Shown one piece after another: positions 42,101-51,473 of a DNA stretch of 64,000 nt. The notes beneath the pieces are model-generated. The model was not told the origin of the DNA. It saw nothing but the letters and a program-made list of their open reading frames with translations, and ran no database searches. The stretch is from Ralstonia soli (lineage in GTDB: Bacteria > Pseudomonadota > Gammaproteobacteria > Burkholderiales > Burkholderiaceae). The stretch's first letter is position 1. Each line of letters opens with the position of its first letter. Position numbers and translations under genes: made by a program. The stretch covers positions 124,001 through 188,000 of the forward strand of contig NZ_JAMXHT010000008.1 in NCBI RefSeq assembly GCF_023955655.1, in the 5' to 3' direction.

Positions 42101-43098
42101 TTGATCGAAATGCCCGGCCCTTCGTAGATGCCCCGACCGCCCGAGGCCTGCCCGATCGCGCGGATGGCCTGCTCGTACGACGCGAGATAGCGCTGCGCGT
42201 CTTCCTCCGTCATGGCGGCCTCGCCGAGCATGTCGTAGGAGTAGCGGAAGCCTTCGGCCTCGAACTTGCGCGCGTTGGCCAGCGCTTCGGAAATGGTTTC
42301 GCCGGTGACGAACTGCTCGCCCATCAGGCGCATCGCCATGTCCACGCCCTTGCGGATCAGCGGCTCGCCGCTCTTGCCGATGATGCGCGTGAGCGCCTTG
42401 GAGAGCCCCGCTTCGTTGTGCGTGGCGACCAGCTTGCCCGTGAGCAGCAGCCCCCAGGTGGCGGCGTTGACGAACAGCGACGGGCTCTGGCCCAGGTGCG
42501 AGTGCCAGTTGCCGTTGCTGATCTTGTCGCGGATGAGCGCGTCGCGCGTGGCTTTGTCGGGGATGCGCAGCAGCGCTTCGGCCAGGCACATCAGCGCCAC
42601 GCCTTCCTGGCTCGACAGGGAGAATTCTTGGATGAGGCCTTGGACGAGGCCTTCACGGCCCGTGCCGGCCTTTTGCGCACGCAGCTTGCCGGCGAGGTTG
42701 TGAGCAAGTTGCTTGGCGTCCGAAGCGAGCGCACCCGGCAAGCGGGCCTGCTCCAGCAGCATCGGAATGGCTTCGGTTTCCGGCCGGCGATACGCGGCCG
42801 TGATGGCAGCGCGCAGCACCGACTGCGGTTGCACGCTCTGCGCGAATTCGAGGAACGGTTGCACCGCAGGTTCGTCACCCTCGTGCACATCCGAGACGGC
42901 GGCGGCAGCGGACGGGAGGCCATCCGCCGCCGTGCCGTTTGTTTCAGTTGGCAGCTGCCCCCGCTCCACTTGATCCAGATACGTGAAGATCGCCTGCTTG
43001 ATCAGCCAGTGCGGCGTGCGGTCAATGGACTGTGCAACGCGCTTGAGGCGTTCACGCGAAGCGTCGTCCAGCTTGACCCCGAGGGTGGTTGTAGCCAT
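39127..43098 (-). CDS. putA: Trifunctional PutA: proline dehydrogenase, P5C dehydrogenase and repressor
   Basis: A 1323-residue enzyme oxidising proline to glutamate at the membrane. Residues 1-47 are a ribbon-helix-helix DNA-binding domain (TTLGVKLDDASRERLKRVAQ, then TPHWLIKQAIFTYLDQVERG), so this PutA also represses transcription. The FAD proline dehydrogenase barrel follows (GRGIYEGPGISIKLSALHPR, INIDAEEADRLELSLDLLER), then the aldehyde dehydrogenase with catalytic Cys in FDSAGQRCSALRVL, and the conserved C-terminal domain (VGVQGLPHGGEGLALERLL). ATG 43098 gives the normal N-terminus; the longer open frame runs into its control region. Confidence 0.97.
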   Translation of the reverse strand: MATTTLGVKLDDASRERLKRVAQSIDRTPHWLIKQAIFTYLDQVERGQLPTETNGTAADGLPSAAAAVSDVHEGDEPAVQPFLEFAQSVQPQSVLRAAITAAYRRPETEAIPMLLEQARLPGALASDAKQLAHNLAGKLRAQKAGTGREGLVQGLIQEFSLSSQEGVALMCLAEALLRIPDKATRDALIRDKISNGNWHSHLGQSPSLFVNAATWGLLLTGKLVATHNEAGLSKALTRIIGKSGEPLIRKGVDMAMRLMGEQFVTGETISEALANARKFEAEGFRYSYDMLGEAAMTEEDAQRYLASYEQAIRAIGQASGGRGIYEGPGISIKLSALHPRYSRAQYDRTINELYPRVKSLAMLAREYDIGINIDAEEADRLELSLDLLERLCFAPELAGWNGIGFVVQGYQKRCPFVLDFIIDLARRSKHRLMIRLVKGAYWDSEVKRAQVEGLEGYPVYTRKVYTDVSYLACARKLLAAPDAIFPQFATHNAHTLAAIYQMAGQNYYPGQYEFQCLHGMGEPLYEQVVGNKPGKLNRPCRIYAPVGTHETLLAYLVRRLLENGANTSFVNRIADEAIPLDDLVADPVAVVEKMHAEEGTLGLPHPKIPLPRHLYGDVRANSAGIDLANEQRLASLSSALLASTSTVWNAAPTIGDAPYVGGTPQPVRNPSDLRDVVGHVTEATEADVDAALAAATAAAPIWQATPPEARAALLDRAADLMEGEMQHLMGLIIREAGKTLSNAIAEVREAVDFLRYYAAQVRGGFSNDTHRPLGPVVCISPWNFPLAIFTGQVSAALAAGNPVLAKPAEQTPLIAAQAVRILREAGVPAGAVQLLPGRGETVGAALVKDTRTKGVMFTGSTEVARILQRTLAGRLDANGAPIPLIAETGGQNAMIVDSSALAEQVVADVLSSAFDSAGQRCSALRVLCLQDDVADRVLAMLKGGMAELAMGNPDRLATDVGPVIDAEARDNIVGHIEAMRAKGRRVHQAPVPDACAHGTFVPPTVIELDSLSDLTREIFGPVLHVVRWKRSGDNAGLTKLIEQINGTGYGLTLGIHTRIDETIAHVVDRAHVGNLYVNRNIVGAVVGVQPFGGEGLSGTGPKAGGPLYLLRLLSTCPQDGMRTALQLTAGTGTDVDTDARRALLAPFDALADWARKQSPELAALCDRLAAASATGATATLPGPTGERNTYTLLPREAVLCVAADPADWLRQLAAVLAVGSTAVVQENPAIEAVLRGLPAAVQSRVRVVGSTDEAVFDAVLHHGDSDHLRAICEGLARRAGPIVGVQGLPHGGEGLALERLLIERSLSVNTAAAGGNASLMTIG

Positions 43099-43178
43099 GT
43101 GGGTTCCTTTACCAGAGCTGCCAGTGCCAAAGCTTGTGGCCGGCAAACGGAGCGGATAATACGCCCGCGCGAACAGAA

Positions 43179-43230
43179 GGTGCAACCTAGTAGAACCCCT
43201 TGCTTCTAATGGGCTAATTTTGGTGCAACC
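43179..43230 (-). promoter_or_regulatory. Two predicted PutA autoregulatory operators
   Basis: GGTGCAACC occurs twice, at 43179-43187 and 43222-43230, 43 bp apart, in the 202-bp gap between priA and putA. On the putA coding strand both read GGTTGCACC and contain GTTGCA, the hexamer bound by the ribbon-helix-helix domain of E. coli PutA. Autorepression by the adjacent gene product is the natural reading. Confidence 0.7.
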
Positions 43231-43300
43231 GCACATGGTTTTGGGGCGACAACCGGGGGGCCTTTCCCCTCGCCGGGGCGGGGATGCACCCCACAAGGCC

Positions 43301-45598
43301 CTAGATCCGCAGCGGATCAATCTCCAGTTGCCACCGCACGCCTTTGACGGTCTTGCCGATCTCGGCAAAACCCTCAGTCCAGGCCGTCAGCAGCTTTTGC
43401 AGGGCGCCCCGGGACGCGCTCTCCACCAGCAATTGCGCGCGTTCGCGGTTGGCCAGCCGCACCATCGTCATCGGCACCGGGTCATGCAGGAAAACCGTCG
43501 CGCCCAGTTCTGCGGCGAGGGATTCTCCGGCCGCGCGGGCCTCGCCGAGGAACGCCAGCGCGCGCGCCACCTCCTTGTGCTCGGCAGTGAGCAACGCCTG
43601 ATAGGCAAACGGCGGCAGCCCGGCCTGCTTGCGCTCGCGCAGCAGTTGCCGCGCGAACCCGCCGTAGTCGTGCCGAACCAGCGCCTGCAGCGCCGGCGCA
43701 TCCGGATAGCGCGTCTGGATCAGCACTTCGCCCGCCAGCCCGGCACGGCCGGCGCGCCCCGCCACCTGCATCAGCGAGGCAAACAGATGTTCACCGGCCC
43801 GGAAGTCATGGGAGAACAGCGAAGGATCCGGCCCTACCACGCCCACCAGCGTCACGCGCTGGAAGTCATGCCCCTTGGCGACCATCTGCGTGCCGATCAG
43901 GATGTCGACGCTGCCCTCGTGCACGGTGTCGAACAGCGCTTCGGCGCTGCCCTTGCGGCGGGTGGAATCGGCGTCGATGCGCGCCACGCGCGCCTGGGGA
44001 AACAGTGCACCGAGCGTCTCTTCGATACGCTGTGTGCCGCGCCCCAGCGGGGCGATATCGACGTTGCCGCAGTCGGGGCAGTGATGCGGAATGCGCGATT
44101 CGTACCCGCAATGGTGGCAGCGCAGGCGCCGCTCCGGCTTGTGCAGCACCAGGTACGCAGAGCAGCGCGGGCAGCCCGACAGCCAACCGCAAGAGTCGCA
44201 CGACAGCACCGGCGCATAGCCGCGGCGGTTGAGGAACAGCAGGCTCTGCTCGCCGCGTGCGAGGCGGTCGGCAATCGCGTCGACCAGCGGCTTGGACAAT
44301 CCATCGCGGATCTCCCGCCCCGCGCGGCGCTCCAGGTTCAGGTCGATGAGCGACACGCGCGGCAACACCGCCTCGGCCTGCGCGCGCTGCGAGAGCGTCA
44401 GGCGCACGGTGGCGCCCTGCTCGGCACGCCACCAGGTTTCCAGTGACGGCGTGGCCGAACCCAGCACGACGGGGATGTTGCGCTGCTTGGCGCGCCACAG
44501 CGCCAGGTCGCGCGCGGAGTAGCGCAAGCCTTCCTGCTGCTTGTAGGACGTGTCGTGCTCTTCGTCGACGAGGATGAGCGCCAGGTTCGGCAGCGACGCC
44601 AGCATCGCCAGCCGCGTACCGAGCACGATGCGCGCCTCGCCGCGATGGGCGGCGAGCCAGTTCAGCGCGCGCGGCTGCTCCGCCAGGCCGCTGTGCAGCG
44701 CAGCCATGGGTACGCCGGGAAAACGCGCCGCAATGCGCGCCTCCAGCTGCGGCGTGAGGTTGATCTCGGGCACCAGCATCAGCACCTGCGCGGCGGAGTC
44801 GCGCGCCAGGGCGTCGGCGATGGCGTGCAGGTAGACCTCGGTCTTGCCGCTGCCGGTCACGCCGTAGAGCAGGAACGGGCTGAAGGCCCCGCTCGCTCCA
44901 CCCTGCGCAATCGCGGCCACGGCGGCGGCCTGCTCGGTATTCAGGGCGGGTGCGACAGACGGTTCGGGCAATTCCAGCGGTTGCGGCAGTAGCGCCTTCG
45001 GCCGCAGTTCGGCGCGCAGCCAACCCACCGCCGCCCAGTCACGCAGCTTGGCCACGGCCTGCCCGTGCAGGGCGACGGCGGCGCTGGTGGACAGTTCACC
45101 GTCGCCGGTCAGCGCTTCGGCCAGGCGCATGGCGCCCGTGGCGCGCTTCGGGACGCTGTCCAGCAACGCCACCCGCGCCGGCTCAAACATCACGTAGACG
45201 GTTTCGGTGGCCTGGCGCGCGAGGTTGTCCCAACTGCCAGGCGTGCGCCATAGCGGTGGCAGCGCCGGCAACGTCACTTCGCCCAGCGCCCGGTGGTAGT
45301 AACCAGCGGCAAATTCGGCCAGGGCGCGCCATTCAGCGTCGAGTGGCGGGACCCAATCGAGCACGCGTTCGACGTCGCGCAGCTTGCCTTGCGGCACCTC
45401 GGTCGTAGCGGCGGTGTCGATCACCAGTGCCACGACGCGCCGGTTGCCGAACGGCACCACCACCAGTTGCCCGGGCAACACCGGCTGCGCGCAACGGTAG
45501 TCGAACACCGCATCGAGCGGCGTATCGATCACCACCCGCGCAATGGCGGCCGACGCCCGGGCATCAGGAAACGCGGCGTCGACGTGGGTGGTGGTCAT
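43301..45598 (-). CDS. priA: Primosomal protein N' (replication-restart helicase PriA)
   Basis: A 765-residue 3'-5' helicase that reloads the replisome at stalled forks. N-terminal 3'-DNA-binding domain (DTPLDAVFDYRCAQPVLPGQ), Walker A YGVTGSGKTEVYL, DEEH box in LILVDEEHDTSYKQQEG, then the zinc module with eight Cys (LSCDSCGWLSGCPRCSAYL, LRCHHCGYE, HHCPDCGN). The ATG at 45598 suits the family N-terminus. Confidence 0.96.
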   Translation of the reverse strand: MTTTHVDAAFPDARASAAIARVVIDTPLDAVFDYRCAQPVLPGQLVVVPFGNRRVVALVIDTAATTEVPQGKLRDVERVLDWVPPLDAEWRALAEFAAGYYHRALGEVTLPALPPLWRTPGSWDNLARQATETVYVMFEPARVALLDSVPKRATGAMRLAEALTGDGELSTSAAVALHGQAVAKLRDWAAVGWLRAELRPKALLPQPLELPEPSVAPALNTEQAAAVAAIAQGGASGAFSPFLLYGVTGSGKTEVYLHAIADALARDSAAQVLMLVPEINLTPQLEARIAARFPGVPMAALHSGLAEQPRALNWLAAHRGEARIVLGTRLAMLASLPNLALILVDEEHDTSYKQQEGLRYSARDLALWRAKQRNIPVVLGSATPSLETWWRAEQGATVRLTLSQRAQAEAVLPRVSLIDLNLERRAGREIRDGLSKPLVDAIADRLARGEQSLLFLNRRGYAPVLSCDSCGWLSGCPRCSAYLVLHKPERRLRCHHCGYESRIPHHCPDCGNVDIAPLGRGTQRIEETLGALFPQARVARIDADSTRRKGSAEALFDTVHEGSVDILIGTQMVAKGHDFQRVTLVGVVGPDPSLFSHDFRAGEHLFASLMQVAGRAGRAGLAGEVLIQTRYPDAPALQALVRHDYGGFARQLLRERKQAGLPPFAYQALLTAEHKEVARALAFLGEARAAGESLAAELGATVFLHDPVPMTMVRLANRERAQLLVESASRGALQKLLTAWTEGFAEIGKTVKGVRWQLEIDPLRI

Positions 45599-45779
45599 GC
45601 GAAGCGCAAACGGTTGAATTGCAAAGGGATTGTTGCGATGCGGCGGCGAATCCTGCACCCGGTAAAAGCGTCCTGCCCATCTCACCTTGCCTCCACAGCC
45701 TTTGCCGTGGCGGGCGCGATGTTCAAGTATTACTTGAGGTTTGTGCCTTGGCGCCCTGATGCGGGATCAGTTTTCCGGC

Positions 45780-45981
45780 CTGTCCACACAACCTGTGGAT
45801 AACTTTGTTGAAAAGTCGGCCGCTACGTCTGCGAAGGCCGATATGTCCAGCGTTTTTCTAGCTTGCACGATTTCCGCGCACGCGGCTTTCTTTCAAAAAA
45901 ATCAAACACTTATGCGTTGAATGCGCACAGGCCTTTCTGCTGCGCCGCGAAAAAAACAAGCCGCGACAGCTTTGTGCATAA
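45780..45981. promoter_or_regulatory. DnaA-box cluster between priA and hemE
   Basis: The 584-bp priA-hemE gap is AT-rich. It holds two exact matches to the DnaA box TTATNCACA on the minus strand (plus sequence TGTGGATAA at 45794-45802 and TGTGCATAA at 45973-45981) and a 7/9 match CTGTCCACA at 45780-45788. A dispersed inverted repeat ACTTATGC / GCATAAGT (45908-45915, 45976-45983) overlaps the last box. No convincing gene lies here. Confidence 0.5.
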
Positions 45982-45995
45982 GTCAAGTCTTGACA

Positions 45996-46044
45996 GGCAG
46001 GGTGCGCACAAAAAGGTGCGAAATAAATCGCTTGACACCCTGCC
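45996..46044. repeat. Inverted repeat near the hemE 3' end
   Basis: GGCAGGGTG (45996-46004) and CACCCTGCC (46036-46044) are perfect 9-bp inverted copies separated by 31 bp of AT-rich DNA; each is bordered by TTGACA. It may be a regulator site or a hairpin; there is no T-run for termination. Confidence 0.5.
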
Positions 46045-46182
46045 CGGGCCAGTTTGGGCCACCGGCACGCAAGTAGTCACTCACCCTGTGCGCACCAAAG
46101 CGGCGAGGATTCCACCCGTGCCCTTGGCTTCACGCACCGTGGTGGCTCAATTCAAACGCTATCGCACTGCAGCATGAAACTG

Positions 46183-47277
46183 TTACGCGGCCTTTGCCCG
46201 CAGCGCACGGCTGAAGGCGTGCACTTCGTCCACCAGCACCGTCACCGCTTCGGGCGGGGTGAACTGCGAAATGCCGTGGCCCAGGTTGAAGACGTGGCCG
46301 TCGCTGTCGCCGCTAGCGGCGTAGTCTTCCAGCACGCGGCGCGCCTGTGCGCGAATCGCCTCCGGCTCGGCAAACAGCACGGTCGGGTCCAGGTTGCCTT
46401 GCAAGGCGACGCGGCCGCCGGTGCGCTGGCGAGCGAGCTGCAGGTTGACCGTCCAGTCCACGCCCAGCGCATCGGCGCCGGTTTCGGCCATGGCTTCGAG
46501 CCACAGGCCGCCGCCCTTGGTGAACAGGATGACCGGCACGCGCTGGCCATCGGCGCCCGGGCGGATGCCTTCCACCACGCGCTGCATGTAGGCCAGCGAG
46601 AACTCGTGATAGATGCCGTCGGCCAGCGCGCCGCCCCAGGTGTCGAACACCTGCACGGCCTGGGCACCGGCATCGATCTGCGCGTTCAGGTAGTCGATCA
46701 CGGCCTGCGCGTTGATCTCCAGGATGCGGTGCATCAGGTCCGGGCGCGCATAGAGCATCGACTTGACGGTGCGGAAGTCGTCCGAGCCGCCGCCTTCGAC
46801 CATGTAGCAGGCCAGCGTCCAGGGGCTGCCCGAGAAGCCGATGAGCGGCACGCGCTGGCGGCTGTCCTGCACCAGCGCGCGGCGGATTTCGGCTACCGCG
46901 TCGAACACGTATTGCAGTTGGGACATGTCCGGCACCGACAGCGCCGCCACGTCGGCTTCCGAGCGCACGGGCTTGGCAAAGCGCGGGCCCTCGCCCTGCG
47001 CGAACGACAGGCCCAAGCCCATGGCATCGGGCACGGTCAGGATGTCGGAGAAGAGGATCGCCGCGTCGAGCGGGTAACGGTCCAGCGGCTGCAGTGTCAC
47101 TTCCGTCGCGTACGCCGGGGACTTGGCCAGCCCGAGGAAACTGCCCGCACGGGCGCGCGTGGCGTTGTACTCAGGCAGGTAGCGGCCAGCCTGGCGCATC
47201 AGCCACAGCGGCGTGTACTCGGTGGGCTGGCGGCGCAGGGCGCGCAGGAAGGTGTCGTTGGCGAGCGGTGCGGACAT
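46183..47277 (-). CDS. hemE: Uroporphyrinogen decarboxylase
   Basis: A 364-residue heme-pathway enzyme converting uroporphyrinogen III to coproporphyrinogen III. Signature motifs: [20 protein letters not shown] and [36 protein letters not shown] near the C-terminus. Start at [11 protein letters not shown] (47277), normal for the family; an in-frame extension upstream shows no similarity. Its product is the substrate class used by HemN at 15.9-17.4 kb. Confidence 0.96.
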   Translation of the reverse strand: MSAPLANDTFLRALRRQPTEYTPLWLMRQAGRYLPEYNATRARAGSFLGLAKSPAYATEVTLQPLDRYPLDAAILFSDILTVPDAMGLGLSFAQGEGPRFAKPVRSEADVAALSVPDMSQLQYVFDAVAEIRRALVQDSRQRVPLIGFSGSPWTLACYMVEGGGSDDFRTVKSMLYARPDLMHRILEINAQAVIDYLNAQIDAGAQAVQVFDTWGGALADGIYHEFSLAYMQRVVEGIRPGADGQRVPVILFTKGGGLWLEAMAETGADALGVDWTVNLQLARQRTGGRVALQGNLDPTVLFAEPEAIRAQARRVLEDYAASGDSDGHVFNLGHGISQFTPPEAVTVLVDEVHAFSRALRAKAA

Positions 47278-47359
47278 GGCGATGGTCTCTTCAGGAGGGC
47301 GCCATTGTAAGGGATGGTGTTTTGATCCCGCCCTGATCCACACCAATACCCGGCACAGC

Positions 47360-47839
47360 TCACGGCACCTTGTGGGTATCCCCCGCGCGCTGCGGCGGCA
47401 GCTTGATCGCCATCGACTTGAAATCCGTGCTGGTGGTCAACGTTCCATGCACCACGCCGTGCGGAATGACGATCAGGTCCCCCGCCCGCACCTCGCGCGG
47501 TGCGTTGTCGAGCCAGACGGTGGCTGTGCCCGACATCACGTACTGGATTTCGTCCGAGTAGGTATGCGTGTGCTTGGCCACGGTGCCCACCTGGATGCCC
47601 ACCGTGCCGTTGGCCGTGGCGACCAGGGTCTTGGTGCGCAGCGTGCCCATCTCGGCGATGACGGGGCCGATGTCCTCCGCAGACATGCCGCCCATGTTGG
47701 CGATCTGCGGCGTGAGCGGCGGCGGCGCAGCGGCGGCCGCCGCCGGTGCGGAGGCCTGTGCCAACGCTCCGGCGCAACCGGTCAATGCAACGGCGGCGCA
47801 AACCGCGCGTACGACAGCAACAGGACGATGGCGATGCAT
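47360..47839 (-). CDS. Exported cupin-domain protein, probable lipoprotein
   Basis: A 159-residue protein with a signal peptide ending in the lipobox LTGC (Cys22), an Ala/Pro-rich linker and a single cupin barrel ([20 protein letters not shown], then [18 protein letters not shown]). The His and Glu residues HTHTYSDE plus the later His are the usual metal ligands. Function unknown. It lies just upstream of hemE on the same strand. Confidence 0.82.
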   Translation of the reverse strand: MHRHRPVAVVRAVCAAVALTGCAGALAQASAPAAAAAAPPPLTPQIANMGGMSAEDIGPVIAEMGTLRTKTLVATANGTVGIQVGTVAKHTHTYSDEIQYVMSGTATVWLDNAPREVRAGDLIVIPHGVVHGTLTTSTDFKSMAIKLPPQRAGDTHKVP

Positions 47840-48026
47840 GGGGCCCTCCTCATGACGCGGCCGCCGTCAGGGCGCGGCGATCCGTGTGGCGTATGCGTGG
47901 CGATTGTCGCATCGGCGCGTGGGCACCGAGACCTAGGGCGATTCCCGAGCGCCCGGCGCCCGCCAACCGGCTCACCTATAGTGGACGACGCCCATCCGAC
48001 TGCAAACACATCTGAAGGAGCCCGGT

Positions 48027-48374
48027 ATGACACACAAGGGAAGCTGCCACTGCGGACGCGTCGCCTTCGAAGTCGAAGGCCATCCCGAGGGCGCCATGGC
48101 GTGCAACTGCTCGATCTGCCAGCGCAAGGGGTCACTGCTGTGGTTCGTGCCCCGCGACAAGGTGAAGCTGCTCACGCCCGAGGCCAACGCCAGCACCTAC
48201 ATCTTCAACAAGCACGTGATCAACCACCGCTTCTGCCCGAACTGCGGCATCCACCCGTATGCCGAAGGCGTGATGCCCGACGGCGCGCCAATGATCGCGG
48301 TCAACATCCGCTGCCTGGAAGACATCGACCTGGACAGCGTGCCCGTCAAGCATTTCAACGGGCGTGCGATGTAA
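48027..48374 (+). CDS. GFA-family zinc protein (glutathione-dependent formaldehyde-activating fold)
   Basis: A 115-residue protein of the GFA/Mss4-like family. Zinc-binding cysteines: CHCG at residues 7-9, CNCSICQRKG, and FCPNCGIHPY. Some members speed S-hydroxymethylglutathione formation, but most small ones have no proven role. Ribosome site GAAGGAG directly upstream. Confidence 0.9.
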   Translation: MTHKGSCHCGRVAFEVEGHPEGAMACNCSICQRKGSLLWFVPRDKVKLLTPEANASTYIFNKHVINHRFCPNCGIHPYAEGVMPDGAPMIAVNIRCLEDIDLDSVPVKHFNGRAM

Positions 48375-48385
48375 CTTCGCGCCGC

Positions 48386-50188
48386 TTAGCCCGCACGCAG
48401 CTTGAACAGCCCCACCGTGCGCGCCAGGCCATGCGCCTGCTCGTTGAGCATCGACGAGGCGGCGGTCGACTGCTCCACCAGCGCGGCGTTCTGCTGCGTG
48501 GCCTGATCCATCTCGGCGACGCTGCGATCGATCTGGCTGATGCCGGCGCTCTGCTCGTGCATCGCGCCGTCGATCTCGCCGATGATGCGGGCGACGCGTT
48601 CGATACCCTGCACGATCTCCTGCATTGTCGCGCCGGCGGCCTGCACACGCTGGGCGCCGGTCTTCACGCTGGCCTCCGATGACTGGATCAGGTCCTTGAT
48701 CTCGCGCGCGGCGGTGGCGCTGCGCTGGGCGAGCGTGCGCACCTCGCCGGCCACCACGGCAAAGCCGCGGCCGTTGTCGCCGGCACGGGCAGCTTCCACC
48801 GCGGCATTCAGCGCGAGGATGTTGGTCTGGAACGCGATGCTGTCGATCACGCCGATGATCTCGGTGATGCGTGCCGACGACCTGGCGATCTCGTCCATCG
48901 TGCTGACCGCGCTGGAGACGACCTCGCCGCCGCGCGTTGCCGCATCGCTGGCATCGCTGGCCAGGCGCGTGGCTTGCACGGCCGCATCGGCGGAGTTCTT
49001 CACGCTGGTGGTCAGCTCGGTGAGCGCGGCGGAGGTTTCCTGCAGGTTGCTGGCCGAGGCTTCCGTGCGGTTGGACAAGTCACGGTTGCCCATCTCGATC
49101 TCGCCGGTAGCCGACTTCATGTTGTCGACGCCGGCGCGCACTTCCAGCAGCACCTCGCCGATCTTGTCGATGAAGGTGTTGAACGACGCGCTGATCTGCG
49201 CGACCTCGTCGTTGCCGACCACGGGCAGGCGGTGGGTGAGATCGCCGCCGCCGGCGCCGATGGTGTCCATTGCATCGCGCACCTGCGAGAGGCGGCGGAA
49301 CGACTGCGAGGTGAAGAACGCAGCGATGCCCACGGCGGCCAGCGTCAGCAGCACCATGGCGACGCCCAGCGCCTTGACGACGTTGCGCAAACCGGCGGTG
49401 GCCTCGGCCTTGTCCAGCGCAATCACGAGATACCAGTCGGTGCCCTGCACGGCCTGCGCCTTGAGCAGCTTGGCGGCGCCGCCCAGCTCCACTTCCAGCG
49501 GCGCGGCGGCCTTGGCCAGGTTGGCGAGTGCGTCGGCGTTGAGCGATGCCGCCATGTCGGTCGCCGGCTTGAGCATCAGTTTTGCGTCGGGGTGGGCGAT
49601 CACCTGGCCGTCCTTGGCGACCACGAAGGCGAGGCTCGACGGCGTCGGGTGGACCGCCGCCACCACTTCGCGCACGCCATCGAGCGGCACGGCGCCCGAC
49701 AACGCGCCCGTGGCCTCGCCACCCTTCATGAGCGGCGCGGCAAACGACACGTACGGCACACCGGTCGACACGTCGCCATAAGGCTTGGTGACGAGCAGCT
49801 GGCCCGCGGCAATCGCCTGCTTGTACCAGGGGCGCGACGTCGGGTCGTAGTCCTTGGGCGTGGTGCTGCTGGTGGAGATGAACGACTTGTCGGCCCAGCC
49901 GATCGTGATGATGGGGAAGCCGTTGGCGTTGCCCATCTGCTTGCCGAAGCCTTGCGGGTCGCCCTGCTCGATCACGCCGGCGGTGGCCTTGACGGCCTGC
50001 GCCTTGGCCGCGACCCATTTGTCGATGGCCAGCGTGTTGCCGCTGGCGATGGCGGCGAGGTTCTGGTCGATGGTTTCCATCGTGTTGGTGCGCACAATGG
50101 AATACGTGGCGGCGCCAGACAGCGCCAGTGCACCGATCACGGTGGCCGACGAGATGAGGAGAATGCGGGTGCGGAGGGAGGAGATCAT
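48386..50188 (-). CDS. Methyl-accepting chemotaxis protein with dCache-type sensor
   Basis: A 600-residue chemoreceptor: N-terminal membrane span ([20 protein letters not shown]), a periplasmic double-Cache domain of about 250 residues ([20 protein letters not shown] is the typical Cache strand), second span ([19 protein letters not shown], about residue 290), HAMP, and the signalling hairpin with [20 protein letters not shown] and [20 protein letters not shown]. Cache receptors usually sense amino or organic acids. Ligand unknown; no CheA-binding pentapeptide tail for CheR is evident (ends FKLRAG). Confidence 0.93.
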   Translation of the reverse strand: MISSLRTRILLISSATVIGALALSGAATYSIVRTNTMETIDQNLAAIASGNTLAIDKWVAAKAQAVKATAGVIEQGDPQGFGKQMGNANGFPIITIGWADKSFISTSSTTPKDYDPTSRPWYKQAIAAGQLLVTKPYGDVSTGVPYVSFAAPLMKGGEATGALSGAVPLDGVREVVAAVHPTPSSLAFVVAKDGQVIAHPDAKLMLKPATDMAASLNADALANLAKAAAPLEVELGGAAKLLKAQAVQGTDWYLVIALDKAEATAGLRNVVKALGVAMVLLTLAAVGIAAFFTSQSFRRLSQVRDAMDTIGAGGGDLTHRLPVVGNDEVAQISASFNTFIDKIGEVLLEVRAGVDNMKSATGEIEMGNRDLSNRTEASASNLQETSAALTELTTSVKNSADAAVQATRLASDASDAATRGGEVVSSAVSTMDEIARSSARITEIIGVIDSIAFQTNILALNAAVEAARAGDNGRGFAVVAGEVRTLAQRSATAAREIKDLIQSSEASVKTGAQRVQAAGATMQEIVQGIERVARIIGEIDGAMHEQSAGISQIDRSVAEMDQATQQNAALVEQSTAASSMLNEQAHGLARTVGLFKLRAG

Positions 50189-50445
50189 GATTCTTCTAGG
50201 TGGAACGTCCTGCGTGAATCTGACTGCGTACGGTGCGTGCCGTAGCGCCCTCCAGAACCGACTGCCGGCTGTCGGGGGCCACCCAACCAGCTACGGCAGC
50301 GCCCGCCCGAACTTGAGGCGGCAGTGCCCGTCCTCCCGCAGCGGCACGCCGAACACGGTGTAAGACATCTCGGCGTCTGCCCCGATTGCCGCCTCAATAC
50401 CGTTTGCAGTACCGTCGCTGGCATCATTCGCCGGAGCCGCGTGCC

Positions 50446-51393
50446 ATGGCCGTGCTGTTCACCATCCTGAAGATTGCCGTCGTGGTCGTGCTGGTGTCGT
50501 CTCTGGCCGAAGCGATCGTGCTCTCGCTACGCAACGGATGGGGCAGCTACGACTGGAAGGCCGCCGGCGTGTCGGTGGTGGATTTCCTGGTACGCGAGTA
50601 CCCACTGCGCTGGCTGCTGCCGGTGGCCTTCTGGGTGAACGGCCTGGACTGGGTCTACCAGCACCGCCTCTGGACCCTGCCGATGGACCACTGGACCGGC
50701 TGGGCCGCCTGCTTTCTCGGCCAGGAGTTCTGCTACTACTGGTACCACCGGGCCGCGCACCGCGTGCGCTGGTTCTGGTGCACGCACGCCATCCACCATT
50801 CGCCGAATGACCTGAACCTCTCGGCCGCCTACCGCTTCGGCTGGACGGGCCGGCTGACCGGCACGCTGGCGTTCTTCGCGCTGGCGCCGCTGCTGGGCAT
50901 GCCGCCGCGCATCGTGCTGATGCTGCTGTCGCTGAACCTGCTGTACCAGTTCTGGATTCACGCCACCTGGATCCCGCGCCTCGGCCCGCTGGAATGGGTG
51001 CTCAACACGCCGTCGGCGCATCGCGTGCACCACGCCTCCAACCTCGAATACCTCGACGGCAACTACGGCGGCGTGCTGATCGTGTTCGACCGACTGTTCG
51101 GCACGTACATCCCCGAACGCCGCGATGTGCCCTGCCGCTACGGCCTCGTGCATCCGATGCGCACGTACAACCTGCTGACGATCGAGTTCGCGCACTGGCG
51201 TGCGCTGTGGCAAGACCTGAAGACGGCCCGCTCGGCCCGCGACGTGGTCGGCTACCTGCTTCGCCCGCCAGGCTGGCGGCCCGACGGCAACGGCGAGACC
51301 ACGGAGGAATTACGCCGGCGTGCCGCAACGGCCAGCGCGTTCGCGCCACCCGAGCCGTCCGGACCGGGCGCGGAAGCCGTTGTGTCTTCGTGA
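50446..51393 (+). CDS. Sterol desaturase / fatty acid hydroxylase family membrane protein
   Basis: A 315-residue integral membrane di-iron oxygenase. The His clusters are HRAAH, HAIHHS and HRVHHAS plus a further HATW, as in the FA_hydroxylase family; four or more spans are likely. Bacterial members hydroxylate lipids such as carotenoids, hopanoids or fatty acids. Start at MAVLFT (50446) with a GGAG upstream. The substrate is not inferable from neighbours. Confidence 0.9.
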   Translation: MAVLFTILKIAVVVVLVSSLAEAIVLSLRNGWGSYDWKAAGVSVVDFLVREYPLRWLLPVAFWVNGLDWVYQHRLWTLPMDHWTGWAACFLGQEFCYYWYHRAAHRVRWFWCTHAIHHSPNDLNLSAAYRFGWTGRLTGTLAFFALAPLLGMPPRIVLMLLSLNLLYQFWIHATWIPRLGPLEWVLNTPSAHRVHHASNLEYLDGNYGGVLIVFDRLFGTYIPERRDVPCRYGLVHPMRTYNLLTIEFAHWRALWQDLKTARSARDVVGYLLRPPGWRPDGNGETTEELRRRAATASAFAPPEPSGPGAEAVVSS

Positions 51394-51473
51394 CACCCCC
51401 TCCTTCCGCATACGAGGCAGCGCGAAAGGTTTCTGCTAGCCTCGATCCGTCCATCCTCACGCTTTCCACGACC

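Noticed and set aside
45780-45981. Definite chromosomal origin
   Set aside because: Only two exact DnaA boxes, no clear unwinding element array, and the atp operon orientation points to an origin beyond the right edge; kept only as a finding.
45599-46182. Small genes in the priA-hemE gap (for example 45863-46177)
   Set aside because: No ribosome site, odd composition, no domain; the stretch reads as regulatory DNA.
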